The notes under the pieces: model-generated
What the model saw: only the letters and a program-made list of their open reading frames with translations
What the model was told of the DNA's origin: nothing
The model's database searches: none
Position numbers and translations under genes: made by a program
Shown: piece by piece, positions 1 through 8,989 of the stretch
How positions within the stretch are numbered: position 1 is the first letter of the stretch
Layout: each line of letters begins with the position of its first letter
Source of the DNA: Burkholderiales bacterium
GTDB lineage: Bacteria > Pseudomonadota > Gammaproteobacteria > Burkholderiales > SG8-41
Assembly (NCBI GenBank): GCA_030684405.1
Contig: JAUXYA010000024.1
Span: 163,305-227,304, forward strand
Length of the DNA stretch: 64,000 bases
Direction of reading: 5' to 3'

Positions 1-2
1 GA

Positions 3-632
3 CTGATCGTGCCTATCGGACGCATCGTGCTAATGCGTGCATGCGCTCAGGCCAAGGCTTGGCAGGACGCCGGTGCGAAGGGCCTCCGCATTTCGGTCAA
101 CCTGTCCCCGCGGCAGTTTGCACTTACCGAGCTGGTGGCGGATATCCGCAATATTCTCGAAGACACCGGCCTTGCGCCAGACTCATTAGAACTCGAAATT
201 ACCGAAAGCATGGTTATGGAAAATCCGGAGCATGCAGCCTCGATACTGCAGGAACTGCGCGACCTCGGACTGATGCTGGCCATCGACGATTTTGGCACCG
301 GCTATTCTTCGCTGGGCTACCTAAAACGCTTTCCCGTCAACACCCTGAAAGTTGACCGCTCCTTCATTAAAGATCTGCCTGAAGACCCGGATGACGCCGC
401 TATCACCCATGCGGTGATAGCGATGGGGCACAGCCTGCGACTGATCGTCGTCGCCGAGGGCGTAGAAACCATAGAACAGGTCGAGTTCCTTCGCCTGCAC
501 GGCTGTGACCTGATGCAGGGCTACCTAATCAGCAAGCCGATGCCGGCTGCGGATATGACGCGATATCTGGAATTGCGCGACATGCTGACTTCGCGCTCGC
601 GCGCTGGCGTCACGGGGGACCTTCTGCGCTAA
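3..632 (+). CDS. EAL-domain c-di-GMP phosphodiesterase, C-terminal part (cut by window edge)
   Basis: The reading frame is open from the first bases (LIVPIG...), so the gene starts upstream of the window; the GTG at 9 is internal. What remains is most of an EAL domain, which hydrolyses c-di-GMP to pGpG. Visible conserved stretches are SVNLSPRQF, LEITES, IDDFGTGYSSL, LKVDRSFI, VVAEGVET and MQGYLISKPM, so all metal and catalytic positions in this part look intact. The EAL motif itself and any N-terminal sensory, REC or GGDEF domain lie outside. The stop is at 630-632 and no same-strand gene follows closely. An active phosphodiesterase is likely; its input signal cannot be judged here. Confidence 0.9.
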   Translation: MIVPIGRIVLMRACAQAKAWQDAGAKGLRISVNLSPRQFALTELVADIRNILEDTGLAPDSLELEITESMVMENPEHAASILQELRDLGLMLAIDDFGTGYSSLGYLKRFPVNTLKVDRSFIKDLPEDPDDAAITHAVIAMGHSLRLIVVAEGVETIEQVEFLRLHGCDLMQGYLISKPMPAADMTRYLELRDMLTSRSRAGVTGDLLR

Positions 633-978
633 CAGACCACGTATTGCGCAACATGGTTCTGTTCCTCCTCCGTGGGCCAATAGGCGTTCCGGTCCAATTA
701 CGAAACATGACTCCACGGTCAAAAGGCCTGTTTGACGGCCAGATCAAGTAGATTTTGTCTGAGGAGAGTAGCCAGTGGGCTCAGCCGTTCGGACGAGACG
801 TCTGCGGATTATTTCCGCTTGCGAGAGTCCAGGGAAATTACCTTATGCTGGTAAAGCAGCATTCGCACACACTCGGAAATCCCGCGGTCATATACGTACA
901 CCCTCGACCTTTCCACCGCGTGCAACGGCGCGACGCAACTCGCCCCCTGCGGGCCAGTCGTTCTGCGATCCATCAGCG
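633..978. other. intergenic stretch, no supported gene
   Basis: This lies between the EAL gene (plus) and the MCP-tip-like gene (minus), which end towards each other. Plus-strand frames run through here into the next gene but encode low-complexity protein with no recognisable motif. On the minus strand a short GGCC/GGCC stem around 726-739 is followed by TTTT and could be a weak terminator for the minus-strand gene. I see nothing else. Confidence 0.4.
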
Positions 979-1587
979 CTACGCCTCGTCGCGGGATACG
1001 CAATCGATCTTCTCGGTGATCTCACAACCGAGCCTCAATGCACGCTCGGACTGCTCGCGCAGCCTGCGCAGCAGGGTTTCAGCAGCATCGTTGGCAGCAC
1101 TCATGCAGCCCTGTATCTCGATCGTCACCGCCGCCGCCTCAAGCAAAGCATGTTGCAGAGACCCCGCATCGGGGCCGGCGGAATCCTCTCCATGTGTCGC
1201 CATCAAATGCGCCTGGAATGCCAACTCGTCGATCATGCTGGCCACGCAGATGACATCCGCCGCGTTCAGTTCCGCCTGGCGCACCAGCAGCGGGGCACTG
1301 GAAATAAGGTCGCGGCACGCACCCTGCAGAGTCTCCGCGATCAGCCGCACGTCACGCGCCTTATGCAGCAACAAACCGGCCTTGCCAGAAGCCTGCACTG
1401 CCGCGGACCTGCGAAAATCGCAAAAAAAGATGTTGCCGGCGACGACGGTGGAATGCTTCATGCGCTCCGCCATCGCATCATCTTTGCGCCGCAGCCGCGG
1501 GCGGATCCCCGGGAGCCATCGCGCGGGCACACAAGGCCGCGACGACTCCGCATATGCCTGCTGCCGCAGCCCCAATGATCGCAGCAT
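979..1587 (-). CDS. small helical protein with a degenerate methyl-accepting-chemotaxis (MCP) signalling tip
   Basis: 202 residues from the ATG at 1587; an internal ATG at 1473 would give 164 residues and is equally possible. Residues 118-130 (MIDELAFQAHLMA) closely resemble the MCP hairpin tip that binds CheA/CheW ([24 protein letters not shown] in typical receptors). The rest of the tip has decayed, and the flanking sequence is helical and alanine-rich. No transmembrane segment, HAMP domain or ligand domain is visible. It may be a soluble remnant of a receptor, or a small protein that touches the chemotaxis array. A weak sigma-28-like site precedes it. The recognisable motif is why I prefer this frame to the open plus-strand frame over the same DNA. 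Confidence 0.6.
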   Translation of the reverse strand: MLRSLGLRQQAYAESSRPCVPARWLPGIRPRLRRKDDAMAERMKHSTVVAGNIFFCDFRRSAAVQASGKAGLLLHKARDVRLIAETLQGACRDLISSAPLLVRQAELNAADVICVASMIDELAFQAHLMATHGEDSAGPDAGSLQHALLEAAAVTIEIQGCMSAANDAAETLLRRLREQSERALRLGCEITEKIDCVSRDEA

Positions 1588-2065
1588 TTGAATTACTCTT
1601 TGACATCCACTTCCCGCCTTCCTTTACCGAGGACTCGGCACCCCATCTGCGCATTCACGGCCAGGCGCCCGCTGTTAGCAGACGGTCCGCCGGGCTCGCC
1701 ACGACACTGTCGACGCCCCGGCGGACCGCCAACCTCAAAGTCTGATCGCATGAGACAACGGCAAAACACGGGAAAACTTGACGCCCCGTGTCAGAGTATT
1801 TTTACAAGCAACGGCCTGTGAACGGCCAGGTGCCCGAAACCCGCCTTCAGACACTCGGCGCCAGCGCTGCGTCTGCGCATCGCCCAGCCTGCGGCGAATG
1901 ACGTTCTGCCTTGGTCCATGGAAGTGGTTTATCATATTCAACGTAACAGATTCTCGACAGGTGTCTTGGCGGCTGCGAGTCGGGGACTTTCCGGCGCTTG
2001 CATGAGCCTGACGAATTTGGATTCACCCAAACCGGATCGGCAGCGTCGCGCATCTTCAGGCGGCC
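1588..2065. other. intergenic region with two inverted repeats
   Basis: No gene is supported here. There is a perfect 11-base inverted repeat GGTCCGCCGGG (1684-1694) / CCCGGCGGACC (1717-1727), and a second one, ACACGGG (1766-1772) / CCCGTGT (1785-1791), followed by a TATTTTT run at 1797-1803. The second could terminate plus-strand transcription. The 260 bases after it must carry the promoter of the two-component trio, but I cannot pick one with confidence. Confidence 0.45.
1600..1626 (-). promoter_or_regulatory. possible sigma-28 promoter for the MCP-tip-like gene
   Basis: Read on the minus strand, TAAA (1626-1623) followed by 15 bases and GATGTCAA (1607-1600) fits the TAAA-N15-GCCGWTAA pattern, with about five of eight matches in the -10. 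It sits so close to the ATG at 1587 that it would favour the downstream ATG at 1473. Weak on its own; chemotaxis genes are usual sigma-28 targets. Confidence 0.3.
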
Positions 2066-2572
2066 ATGAGCGAGGCGGAAATTGGCCTGAGCAGGCAAAT
2101 AGACGCGACATTTTCTTCAAGCCAGCCACACCGAAAACCCAAAGTGAACGCCTGCAACGTCCTGCTGGTCGAGGACAACACCGACGATGAATTGCTGACG
2201 CAGCGCGGGTTGCGCAAGTCCGGCTTTGATTTCGGGGTTGTCGTCGCACGTGACGGCGCTGCCGCACTGGAAACCATCACCTGCATGGCCACGTTGCCAC
2301 AGCTCGTGCTGCTCGACCTGAAGCTGCCGAAAATCGATGGTAGCGAGGTTCTGCGCCGTCTGAGGGAAACCGAGCGCACGCTGCGGCTATGCGTCGTGGT
2401 ATTCACCTCCTCCGGAGAACCGCGGGACATCGAGCGCTGCTACGGACTGGGCTGCAACAGCTACGTCATCAAACCCGTGGCCTACGAGGATTACATCGCC
2501 ACCGTGCAGCGGATTTGCGACTACTGGCTGATGCTTAATGTATCGCCGCTGGCCTCGGAGTTGCCGCAATGA
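2066..2572 (+). CDS. single-domain response regulator (CheY/Rcp1-like receiver)
   Basis: 168 residues with a receiver domain starting near residue 30 (NVLLVEDNTDDE). The phospho-acceptor aspartate lies in LVLLDLKLP, the conserved Ser/Thr in FTSSGE and the lysine in YVIKPV, so it should be phosphorylatable. There is no output domain; the family (Rcp1-like) usually acts as an intermediate in a phosphorelay with a hybrid kinase. The first 29 residues are not conserved in receivers, so the true start could be a little downstream. Its stop overlaps the ATG of the kinase (ATGA at 2569-2572), which implies translational coupling with the next two genes. Confidence 0.88.
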   Translation: MSEAEIGLSRQIDATFSSSQPHRKPKVNACNVLLVEDNTDDELLTQRGLRKSGFDFGVVVARDGAAALETITCMATLPQLVLLDLKLPKIDGSEVLRRLRETERTLRLCVVVFTSSGEPRDIERCYGLGCNSYVIKPVAYEDYIATVQRICDYWLMLNVSPLASELPQ

Positions 2573-4068
2573 ACCAGCCGCTGCGGGTGCTGCTGGTCGA
2601 GGACTCTGCGGACGATGCCGAGCTGCTGCTGTGGACACTGCAGCGCGGTGGTTACAGGCCGGAACATGCACGCGTCAGCGATGCCGCGGGAATGACCGCC
2701 GCGCTCGACGGAAGCGCTTGGGACCTCATCATTGCCGACTATTCTCTGCCGCAGTTCTCGGGTATCGCTGCGCTTGAGCTGTTCAAGACGCACAATATCG
2801 ACATCCCGTTCATCATCGTCTCCGGCCACATCGGCGAGGACGACGCGGTGGCTGCGATGAAAGGTGGCGCCCACGATTACGTGATGAAGCGCAACCTGTC
2901 GCGCCTGATCCCGGCGATTGATCGCGAGATGCGCGAGGCCGCAATGCGCGCAGCGCGGCACGCCGCCGAAAAGAAACTTCTTGAAAACGAAGCTCGCCTG
3001 TCCGCAATCCTTTCGAACATTCCGGGCGTGGTCTTCCAGCTCGCGCTGGAACCGGACAACAGCTGGCATTTCAGCTACGTCAGCGAGGGCAGCGAATCTC
3101 TGCTCGGCGTGCCCCCTGACCAGCTGGTCAGGAATGCCGCCCTGTTTCTCGACCTGATCAAGGCCGAGGACCGGGCCGCTCTGGACGCCTGCATCGCCAA
3201 CGCTGGCTCCGGACAGGCTGGCGCGCGCTGGGAAGGGCGCATTAGCGCACGCCCCGGCAACGAACCGCGCTGGATCAACCTGCGGTTCTCGCCGACGGGG
3301 GGTTCGGGGGGGGCGATCCGCGGCGAAGGCATCATGACAAACATCACCGAAATCAAGCTCGCCGAACAGGTAATCCGCGAATCCCGTCGGCGGCTGTCGG
3401 AACTCACTTCTCACCTCGAGAAGGTCAAGGAGCAGGAGCGCACGCGCATTGCCCGGGAAATCCACGACGACATAGGCGGCAACCTGACCGCGATCAAGAT
3501 CGATCTGATGTGGCTGGCCGGCAGGGTGCCGGCCAACGACGAAGCGCTGGGCGCCAAAATCAAGCAGCTCGACAGCCTTGTTGACGACACGATAAACACC
3601 ACGTCCAGGATCGGGCGCGACCTGCGTCCGGGTATCCTCGACCTCGGCATCGCCGCCGCAATCGAATGGGCTGCCCGCGACTTCGAGCGCCGGATGGGCA
3701 TTCCCTGCCGTGTGGAATGCCCACCTGATGAGATGAACATCGATCCGGACACAGCGAATGCGCTGTTCAGCAGCTTCCGGGAAACACTGACCAACATCAC
3801 CAAGCATGCTGCCGCCACCCGGGTGGACACGCTGCTGCGGGTGGAGAACGACATGCTGAATCTGACGGTGGAAGACAACGGACGCGGCATCGCCGCAGCC
3901 GACATGGGCAAGGCGGGATCGTTCGGACTGCGCGGAATGGCCGAACGCGCCGGCCAGCTCGGCGGCACGGTGTCGGCGACCGGCGCACCAGGCAAAGGCA
4001 CTCGAGTCACCGTCCGCCTGCCGCGGACGCGTGCCGCGAGCGCCCTCCCGAGCGCGGGGGTTGCATGA
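2569..4068 (+). CDS. hybrid sensor histidine kinase, REC-PAS-HisKA_3-HATPase
   Basis: 499 residues, with no predicted membrane segment, so cytoplasmic. An N-terminal receiver (LLVEDSADDAELL, acceptor aspartate in IIADYSLP, lysine in YVMKRN) is followed by a PAS domain (about residues 140-265) and a NarL-partner type kinase core. The phosphorylated histidine is in ARIAREIHDDIGGNL and the ATP-binding region shows LTNITKHA, VEDNGRGI and GLRGM. The receiver precedes the kinase, so it can act as an input that tunes the kinase. It overlaps the upstream receiver gene and the downstream LuxR-type regulator by four bases each. The signal is unknown. Confidence 0.9.
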   Translation: MNQPLRVLLVEDSADDAELLLWTLQRGGYRPEHARVSDAAGMTAALDGSAWDLIIADYSLPQFSGIAALELFKTHNIDIPFIIVSGHIGEDDAVAAMKGGAHDYVMKRNLSRLIPAIDREMREAAMRAARHAAEKKLLENEARLSAILSNIPGVVFQLALEPDNSWHFSYVSEGSESLLGVPPDQLVRNAALFLDLIKAEDRAALDACIANAGSGQAGARWEGRISARPGNEPRWINLRFSPTGGSGGAIRGEGIMTNITEIKLAEQVIRESRRRLSELTSHLEKVKEQERTRIAREIHDDIGGNLTAIKIDLMWLAGRVPANDEALGAKIKQLDSLVDDTINTTSRIGRDLRPGILDLGIAAAIEWAARDFERRMGIPCRVECPPDEMNIDPDTANALFSSFRETLTNITKHAAATRVDTLLRVENDMLNLTVEDNGRGIAAADMGKAGSFGLRGMAERAGQLGGTVSATGAPGKGTRVTVRLPRTRAASALPSAGVA

Positions 4069-4700
4069 TCCGGGTGATGATCGCCGACGACCATGCGATC
4101 CTGCGACGCGGATTGCGCCAGATCATCGACGAAGCGACCGACATGGCGGTGGTGGGCGAAGCGGAGAACAGCGCCCAGACGCTCAAATTCGTCCGGGATA
4201 ACACTATCGACGTTCTGCTGCTCGACATTTCCATGCCCGATCGCAATGGCATCGACACACTGAAACTGGTTAAAAAGGAACAACCCAAGCTGTCGGTGCT
4301 GATGCTGTCGATGCATCCCGAAAACCAGTATGCGGTGCGAGCCCTGCGCTCCGGCGCCTCCGGCTACCTCAACAAGCAGAGCGCTCCCGGCCAACTGGTG
4401 ACAGCAATCCGCGAGGCGGCAAAGGGCCGAAAATACGTGACGCCTGCCGTCGCCGAGGAACTCGCCAACAACCTGACGCTCGGTGACGGAGGACAACCCG
4501 ACCACCGGCTGCTCTCCAACCGCGAGTATCAGACCATGTGCCTGATCGCTTCGGGCAGAACCCTCACCGAAATCAGCGAACAGCTGTCGCTCAGCATCAA
4601 GACCATCAGCGTCTACCGCTCGCGCATCCTCGAAAAAATGCAACTGAAAAGCAACGCCGAAATCACGCACTACGCGATCAAGAACCAGCTGGTCGAATAA
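4065..4700 (+). CDS. NarL/FixJ-family response regulator with LuxR-type HTH
   Basis: 211 residues: receiver domain (MIADDHAILRRGL, acceptor aspartate in VLLLDISMPD, lysine in YLNKQS) then a LuxR-type helix-turn-helix at about 145-205 (LSNREYQTMCLIASG, ISEQLSLSIKTISVYRSRI). It is the expected DNA-binding partner of the HisKA_3 kinase whose stop overlaps its ATG. The target genes are unknown; lying next to the flagellar cluster makes motility genes possible, but nothing in the sequence proves it. Confidence 0.92.
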   Translation: MIRVMIADDHAILRRGLRQIIDEATDMAVVGEAENSAQTLKFVRDNTIDVLLLDISMPDRNGIDTLKLVKKEQPKLSVLMLSMHPENQYAVRALRSGASGYLNKQSAPGQLVTAIREAAKGRKYVTPAVAEELANNLTLGDGGQPDHRLLSNREYQTMCLIASGRTLTEISEQLSLSIKTISVYRSRILEKMQLKSNAEITHYAIKNQLVE

Positions 4701-4875
4701 TCCCCCGCCTGGCCCGCGGACAACGCCGTCTGCCCGGAAATTTCTGGATTCCGCCATAAAGATTCCGGCCCGTTGCGCCGTTATAGCGTCTCAACCGGTG
4801 ACCTGACGTCCCCGAAATTGAATTTAATAAATAAAAACAAGGGGTTATTGCATACCTCCCCGGAGAAACGCAGCG

Positions 4876-6453
4876 ATGCCGCCTCAAGCCTCACCTCATG
4901 AAATCGCGCGGGAAACCCTGCGCCGGATGGCATCGCGACGCGAACCCCCGACCCCCACCAATTACCGCAGGGCTTATTCAGAAGTCGCGGGCGAGCCGGA
5001 GGCGGACGCAGGGCCGGTGCCCGGCGCCTGGCTCAATCTGCTGCGCACACTCGCCCGGCAGACAGCCATCTGCCATCAGGGCATCACGCCGACCCAGAAA
5101 AAGCAGGCCATCGACAGGCTGCTCGAACAGAACGCAGGCGAAGACCCCGTCAGAATGTATGAAAAGTTAAACCGGCTGCTCAACCAGTGGGAGCGGCTGC
5201 CTACGGCGCCCGACGAGAGTTCGCGCGCCGTCAACAGCGCCGAAGCCCAGCCGGAACTGGTTGAAATGCTCTGCAAACTGTTTGCACAGACGGTCGAGCG
5301 CGCCGTGGCCGCCCAGCAGAACTCCGGCCCGGAACTGTCGATCGAAGCACGGGACATTGCGACCCGCCTGCGCGAAGCCCGCGATGCCGCGGCCATTTCC
5401 GCGCTTGCCGCACCCCTCAAGCAGCTCTGGTACCGCCTCAGCCTGCGCGCGGACGACGGGGACCAGCTGCGCCAGGGACTGATCCGCGTGCTCAACCTGC
5501 TGATCGAAAACGTCCAGGAAATCACCACTGACGACCAGTGGCTCAACGGCCAGATGGCCGCCGTACGCAAGATCATTGCCGGACCGCTGAACCTCGAAGC
5601 CATCGACCTCGTCGAGCGCAGCCTGCGCGAAACCATCGTCCGCCAGGGCATCCTCCGTCACAGCCTGTCTGATGCCAAGAACCGCCTGAAAGACATGGTC
5701 GGCTCCTTCATCGGACGCATTAGCGAACTGTCGTCGATGACCGGTGAATACCACGACAAGATCGACGTGCTGGCCACCAAGCTGCGCCTGACCGACGACA
5801 TCGGCGAACTGGGCGGCATTCTCGACGACGTGATGACCGAAACCCGGCGGGTGCAGAGCCAGGCGCTGCAGTCCCGCGACTCGCTGACCGACGCCCAGCG
5901 CCAGGTGGAGCTGGCCGAGCAGCGCATCCGCCAGCTCGAGGCCGAGCTGGTGGAGGCCAGCGAGAAGGTGCGTGAAGACCAGCTGACCGGAACCCTCAAC
6001 CGGCGCGGCCTCGACGAGGTCTTCGAGCGCGAGATCGTCATCCGCCGGCGCAACGAACGCCCGCTGTCGGTGGCCCTGCTCGACATCGACAATTTCAAGG
6101 TGCTCAACGACACCTACGGGCATCAGGCCGGTGACAACGCACTGAAACACCTCGCGAACCTGATCCGCCAGACCATCCGCCCCACCGACTCGGTGGCACG
6201 TTTCGGCGGCGAGGAATTCCTGATCATACTGCCCGATTCCTCGCCGGAAGAGTCCGCCGTGGTCGTCAAACGCCTGCAGCGCTCGCTGACCAAACACTTC
6301 TTCCTGCACGACAACCAGAAACTGCTGATCACCTTCAGCGCCGGGGTTACCGGCCACGCGTTGGATGAAACCCAGGCCGAAGTGATCGCACGCGCCGACA
6401 AGGCGCTGTACCAGGCGAAGGCTGCCGGGAAAAACCGCGTCATCACGACCTGA
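4876..6453 (+). CDS. diguanylate cyclase (GGEEF) with a long helical N-terminal region
   Basis: 525 residues, cytoplasmic. The C-terminal GGDEF domain (about 365-525) makes c-di-GMP from two GTP. It has the metal aspartate in LLDIDNFKVLNDTYGH, the active-site loop RFGGEEF, and the RxxD product-inhibition site RPTD five residues before GGEEF, so it looks active and feedback-controlled. The N-terminal 350 residues contain TLRRMASRREPPTPTNYRRA, a feature I recall from a family of beta/gammaproteobacterial cyclases, then a long coiled coil. A GGAG lies ten bases before the ATG. It sits between the two-component trio and flagellin, opposite in effect to the EAL protein at the window start. Confidence 0.92.
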   Translation: MPPQASPHEIARETLRRMASRREPPTPTNYRRAYSEVAGEPEADAGPVPGAWLNLLRTLARQTAICHQGITPTQKKQAIDRLLEQNAGEDPVRMYEKLNRLLNQWERLPTAPDESSRAVNSAEAQPELVEMLCKLFAQTVERAVAAQQNSGPELSIEARDIATRLREARDAAAISALAAPLKQLWYRLSLRADDGDQLRQGLIRVLNLLIENVQEITTDDQWLNGQMAAVRKIIAGPLNLEAIDLVERSLRETIVRQGILRHSLSDAKNRLKDMVGSFIGRISELSSMTGEYHDKIDVLATKLRLTDDIGELGGILDDVMTETRRVQSQALQSRDSLTDAQRQVELAEQRIRQLEAELVEASEKVREDQLTGTLNRRGLDEVFEREIVIRRRNERPLSVALLDIDNFKVLNDTYGHQAGDNALKHLANLIRQTIRPTDSVARFGGEEFLIILPDSSPEESAVVVKRLQRSLTKHFFLHDNQKLLITFSAGVTGHALDETQAEVIARADKALYQAKAAGKNRVITT

Positions 6454-6466
6454 CGCTCCCGCGCCC

Positions 6467-6494
6467 TAAAGTTCCCCGGGTGCGATGACGTAAC
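6467..6494 (+). promoter_or_regulatory. candidate sigma-28 (FliA) promoter of flagellin
   Basis: CTAAAGTTCC with the -35 TAAA at 6467-6470, 16 bases, then GACGTAAC at 6487-6494. The same layout with a 16-base spacer occurs ahead of motA and of the degenerate GGDEF operon. The -10 is imperfect (about six of eight against GCCGTTAA/GCCGTAAT). It ends 90 bases before the flagellin ATG. Confidence 0.6.
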
Positions 6495-6584
6495 TGCTTG
6501 GGCGACGGCGGTTTGTGCCCAAGAGGCAACCAAAGTCACCGGCATCAGCGCCGCCCCACTCAATCCAGACGGAAGGAGAAACAC

Positions 6585-8591
6585 ATGCCACAAATCATCA
6601 ACACCAACATTGCGTCGCTCAATGCTCAGCGCAATCTGAACACCTCGCAAAGCGCCCTCAACGTCGCCCTCCAGCGGCTGTCGACGGGCATGCGCATCAA
6701 CAGCGCGAAGGACGACGCCGCAGGCCTGGCGATCTCCGAGCGTTTCACCACCCAGATCCGCGGCCTGAACCAGGCGGCCCGCAACGCCAATGACGGCATC
6801 TCGCTGGCGCAGACGGGTGAAGGTGCGCTGGGTGAAGTCACCAACAACCTGCAGCGCATCCGCGAACTCGCGGTGCAGGCAGCCAATTCGACCAATTCCG
6901 CATCGGATCGCGCGGCGCTGAACCTTGAAGTGCAGCAGCGCCTGGCGGAAATCGACCGCACGGCCGCACAGACTTCCTTCAACGGCCAGAAGATCCTCGA
7001 CGGCAGCTTCGGCACCGCGCAGTTCCAGATCGGCGCCAACGTCGGCGAAACCATCAGCGTCGGCCTCGCCACCAGCATGCGCCAGAACTCCATCGGCGCG
7101 ATTGCCTCCGCACAGTCTGTCGATCTGTCGGCGGTGCTTAGCGCCTCCACCACGGGCATCCAGCTTGCCGCCGGCGCCCTGACGATCGACGGCACCAGCG
7201 TTGCAGCCGGCACGTACTCCACTGCAGCGAGCTTGGCCACCGCCATCAATACTGCAGCCGGCAGCAGCATAGCCGCCGCGTCGGGCAATACAATCAACTT
7301 CACCAACAGCACCGGCTCGGCCGTCACCATCGGCGGCACCGCCAATCCGCTGGGCGTGACCACGGTTGCCGCGGCAACGACTGGCTCCCCCACGCCCACA
7401 GTCGACAACAACATCACCAGCGCGGACTTCGCAGTCAACGCATTCACGGTTTCCGACCTGACGATCAATGTGAACAGCGGCGGTGCAGTAACCGTAACCG
7501 CAGGAATGTACGACCAGGCGGGCCTGATCGCCGCGATCAACACCGCAGCGGGCTCGACCATCGCTGCCTCTGACGGTAGCGGCGGCATCACGGTGACCGG
7601 CCCGACGGGCGGCGCCGTATTTGCGGGCACCGACGCAGCGACTCTGGGTATCGGCTCTGTTGCCGACGGTGCCACCGACAACAACATCACCAGCGCCGAC
7701 TTCTCGGTCGCCGCGTTCAACGTCACCGGCCTTACGGTGGACCTGGGTGCCGGCGGTGGCGCCCAAACCGTGACCAACGGTCTGTATAACGCAGCCGGAC
7801 TCATTGCAGCCATCAACTCCGCCGCGGGTTCGACCATCGCTGCCGATGACGGCAGTGGCGGCATCAACGTCACCAACGCCACATCCAATGCCTTTACCTT
7901 TGCCGGAGCAAATGCGGCAACGCTGGGCATCGGTACCGTGGCCGCCCAAACACCGGGCTCCACCACCAACGGAACCGCCTCCAGCAGCGATTTGACCTCG
8001 GCTCTGGCCACAGTCAACGCCGCAGGCTCAGTAACGGTTGCTTCCGACTTCAGCATCCAGATCGGCAGCGGCACCGCGGTCAACGTCGCCAACGGCACCT
8101 ACACCAGCGCGCAGGCCCTGACGGACGCGATCAACAACGCTTTGGGCGGCAACGGCAACGCCAGCTACGACAGCACCTCCGGCCGGATCAGCATCAACGC
8201 CGGCGAGACAGTCACCATCGCCGGCACCACCGGCCTGACCACGCTGGGTTTTTCCGCCACCAATGCCGCCAGTGGCAACCTCGCGACGACCAACGTGCTG
8301 ACCCTCAACGCAGCCAACGAAACCATCCAGCGCATTGATTCGGCGCTGTCCTCGGTCAGCACGCTGCGCAGCACCTTCGGCGCCATCCAGAACCGTTTCG
8401 AATCGGTGATCAACTCCGTGCAGACGACTTCTGAAAACCTGACGGCTTCCCGCAGCCGCATTCAGGATGCCGACTTCGCGGCAGAAACCGCAGCGCTGAC
8501 CCGCGCGCAGATCCTGCAGCAGGCCGGCACGGCGATTCTGGCGCAGGCCAACGCCTTGCCCAACAACGTGCTTGCCCTGCTCCGCGGCTAA
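6585..8591 (+). CDS. fliC: flagellin (filament subunit) with repeated Flagellin_IN-type modules
   Basis: 668 residues from the ATG at 6585, chosen because [15 protein letters not shown] is the universal flagellin start and GGAAGGAGAA precedes it; the open frame further upstream is not coding. The N-terminal D0/D1 (1-170) and C-terminal D1/D0 (about 575-668, ending [11 protein letters not shown]) are canonical. The surface-exposed middle consists of four related modules of about 90 residues, each with a GxYxxAxxLxxAIN core typical of Flagellin_IN. The two central modules are near-copies with a 273-base period. Exported by the flagellar secretion system, chaperoned by FliS. Only one flagellin gene is in the window. 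Confidence 0.96.
   Translation: MPQIINTNIASLNAQRNLNTSQSALNVALQRLSTGMRINSAKDDAAGLAISERFTTQIRGLNQAARNANDGISLAQTGEGALGEVTNNLQRIRELAVQAANSTNSASDRAALNLEVQQRLAEIDRTAAQTSFNGQKILDGSFGTAQFQIGANVGETISVGLATSMRQNSIGAIASAQSVDLSAVLSASTTGIQLAAGALTIDGTSVAAGTYSTAASLATAINTAAGSSIAAASGNTINFTNSTGSAVTIGGTANPLGVTTVAAATTGSPTPTVDNNITSADFAVNAFTVSDLTINVNSGGAVTVTAGMYDQAGLIAAINTAAGSTIAASDGSGGITVTGPTGGAVFAGTDAATLGIGSVADGATDNNITSADFSVAAFNVTGLTVDLGAGGGAQTVTNGLYNAAGLIAAINSAAGSTIAADDGSGGINVTNATSNAFTFAGANAATLGIGTVAAQTPGSTTNGTASSSDLTSALATVNAAGSVTVASDFSIQIGSGTAVNVANGTYTSAQALTDAINNALGGNGNASYDSTSGRISINAGETVTIAGTTGLTTLGFSATNAASGNLATTNVLTLNAANETIQRIDSALSSVSTLRSTFGAIQNRFESVINSVQTTSENLTASRSRIQDADFAAETAALTRAQILQQAGTAILAQANALPNNVLALLRG
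7404..7946 (+). repeat. tandem 273-base duplication inside the flagellin gene
   Basis: Two consecutive modules begin with the identical 20 bases GACAACAACATCACCAGCGC at 7404 and 7677, exactly 273 bases (91 codons) apart. Both encode [17 protein letters not shown](T/S)[14 protein letters not shown] and [16 protein letters not shown] at matching places. They code for the exposed filament domain. Confidence 0.85.
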
Positions 8592-8610
8592 AAGGGCTGA
8601 GCGGTTTCAC

Positions 8611-8638
8611 CCCGGCCGGCGCAAGCCGGCCGGGTTTT
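8611..8638 (+). terminator. rho-independent terminator after flagellin
   Basis: Perfect 10-base stem CCCGGCCGGC (8611-8620) / GCCGGCCGGG (8625-8634) with a GCAA loop, followed by TTTT (8635-8638), 20 bases after the flagellin stop. Confidence 0.9.
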
Positions 8639-8656
8639 CCCTGAAGGGTCAGTGTC

Positions 8657-8989
8657 TTGCCGATCGACACTTCAAGCGTTCCGGCAACCGGTCTGCCGGT
8701 CAGGGCAGCACCGGCGCCGTTGCTTGTACCGCCGTTATCCGCAAAACAGCCGGCATCGGATGCCGATACCGGGGGGCTGCATGATGCGGCCAAGGCTGCC
8801 AACGCCGCAATCCGGCCGCTATCCAGCCATCTCGAATTCCGCATAGACTCGCATTCCGGCCGCACGGTGGTACAGATCTACGATGCCGGCACCCGGCAAC
8901 TGATCCGCCAGTTGCCTTCCGAGGAAATGCTCGCCATCGCCAGGGCGCTCGACAGACTGCAGGGCATGCTGATACAGGACCAGGCATAA
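8657..8989 (+). CDS. flaG: FlaG family protein
   Basis: 110 residues starting at a TTG (8657), with GAAGGGTC about ten bases upstream; no ATG or GTG in this frame gives the complete conserved part. The C-terminal 60 residues (LEFRIDSHSGRTVVQIYD, RQLIRQLPSEEMLAIARAL) are the FlaG fold found between flagellin and fliD in many polarly flagellated bacteria, where it affects filament length. The N-terminal part is Pro/Ala-rich linker. Its TAA stop forms the -35 TAAA of the fliD promoter, so expression of the two genes is tightly packed. Confidence 0.9.
   Translation: MPIDTSSVPATGLPVRAAPAPLLVPPLSAKQPASDADTGGLHDAAKAANAAIRPLSSHLEFRIDSHSGRTVVQIYDAGTRQLIRQLPSEEMLAIARALDRLQGMLIQDQA

Noticed and set aside
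755..1591. Long plus-strand open frames (about 270 residues) over the MCP-tip-like gene
   Set aside because: No recognisable motif, and composition looks like a shadow; the minus-strand frame has a clear chemoreceptor-tip match.
2521..3807. Long minus-strand frame antisense to the hybrid kinase
   Set aside because: No motif; third-position GC of the real gene explains the lack of stops.
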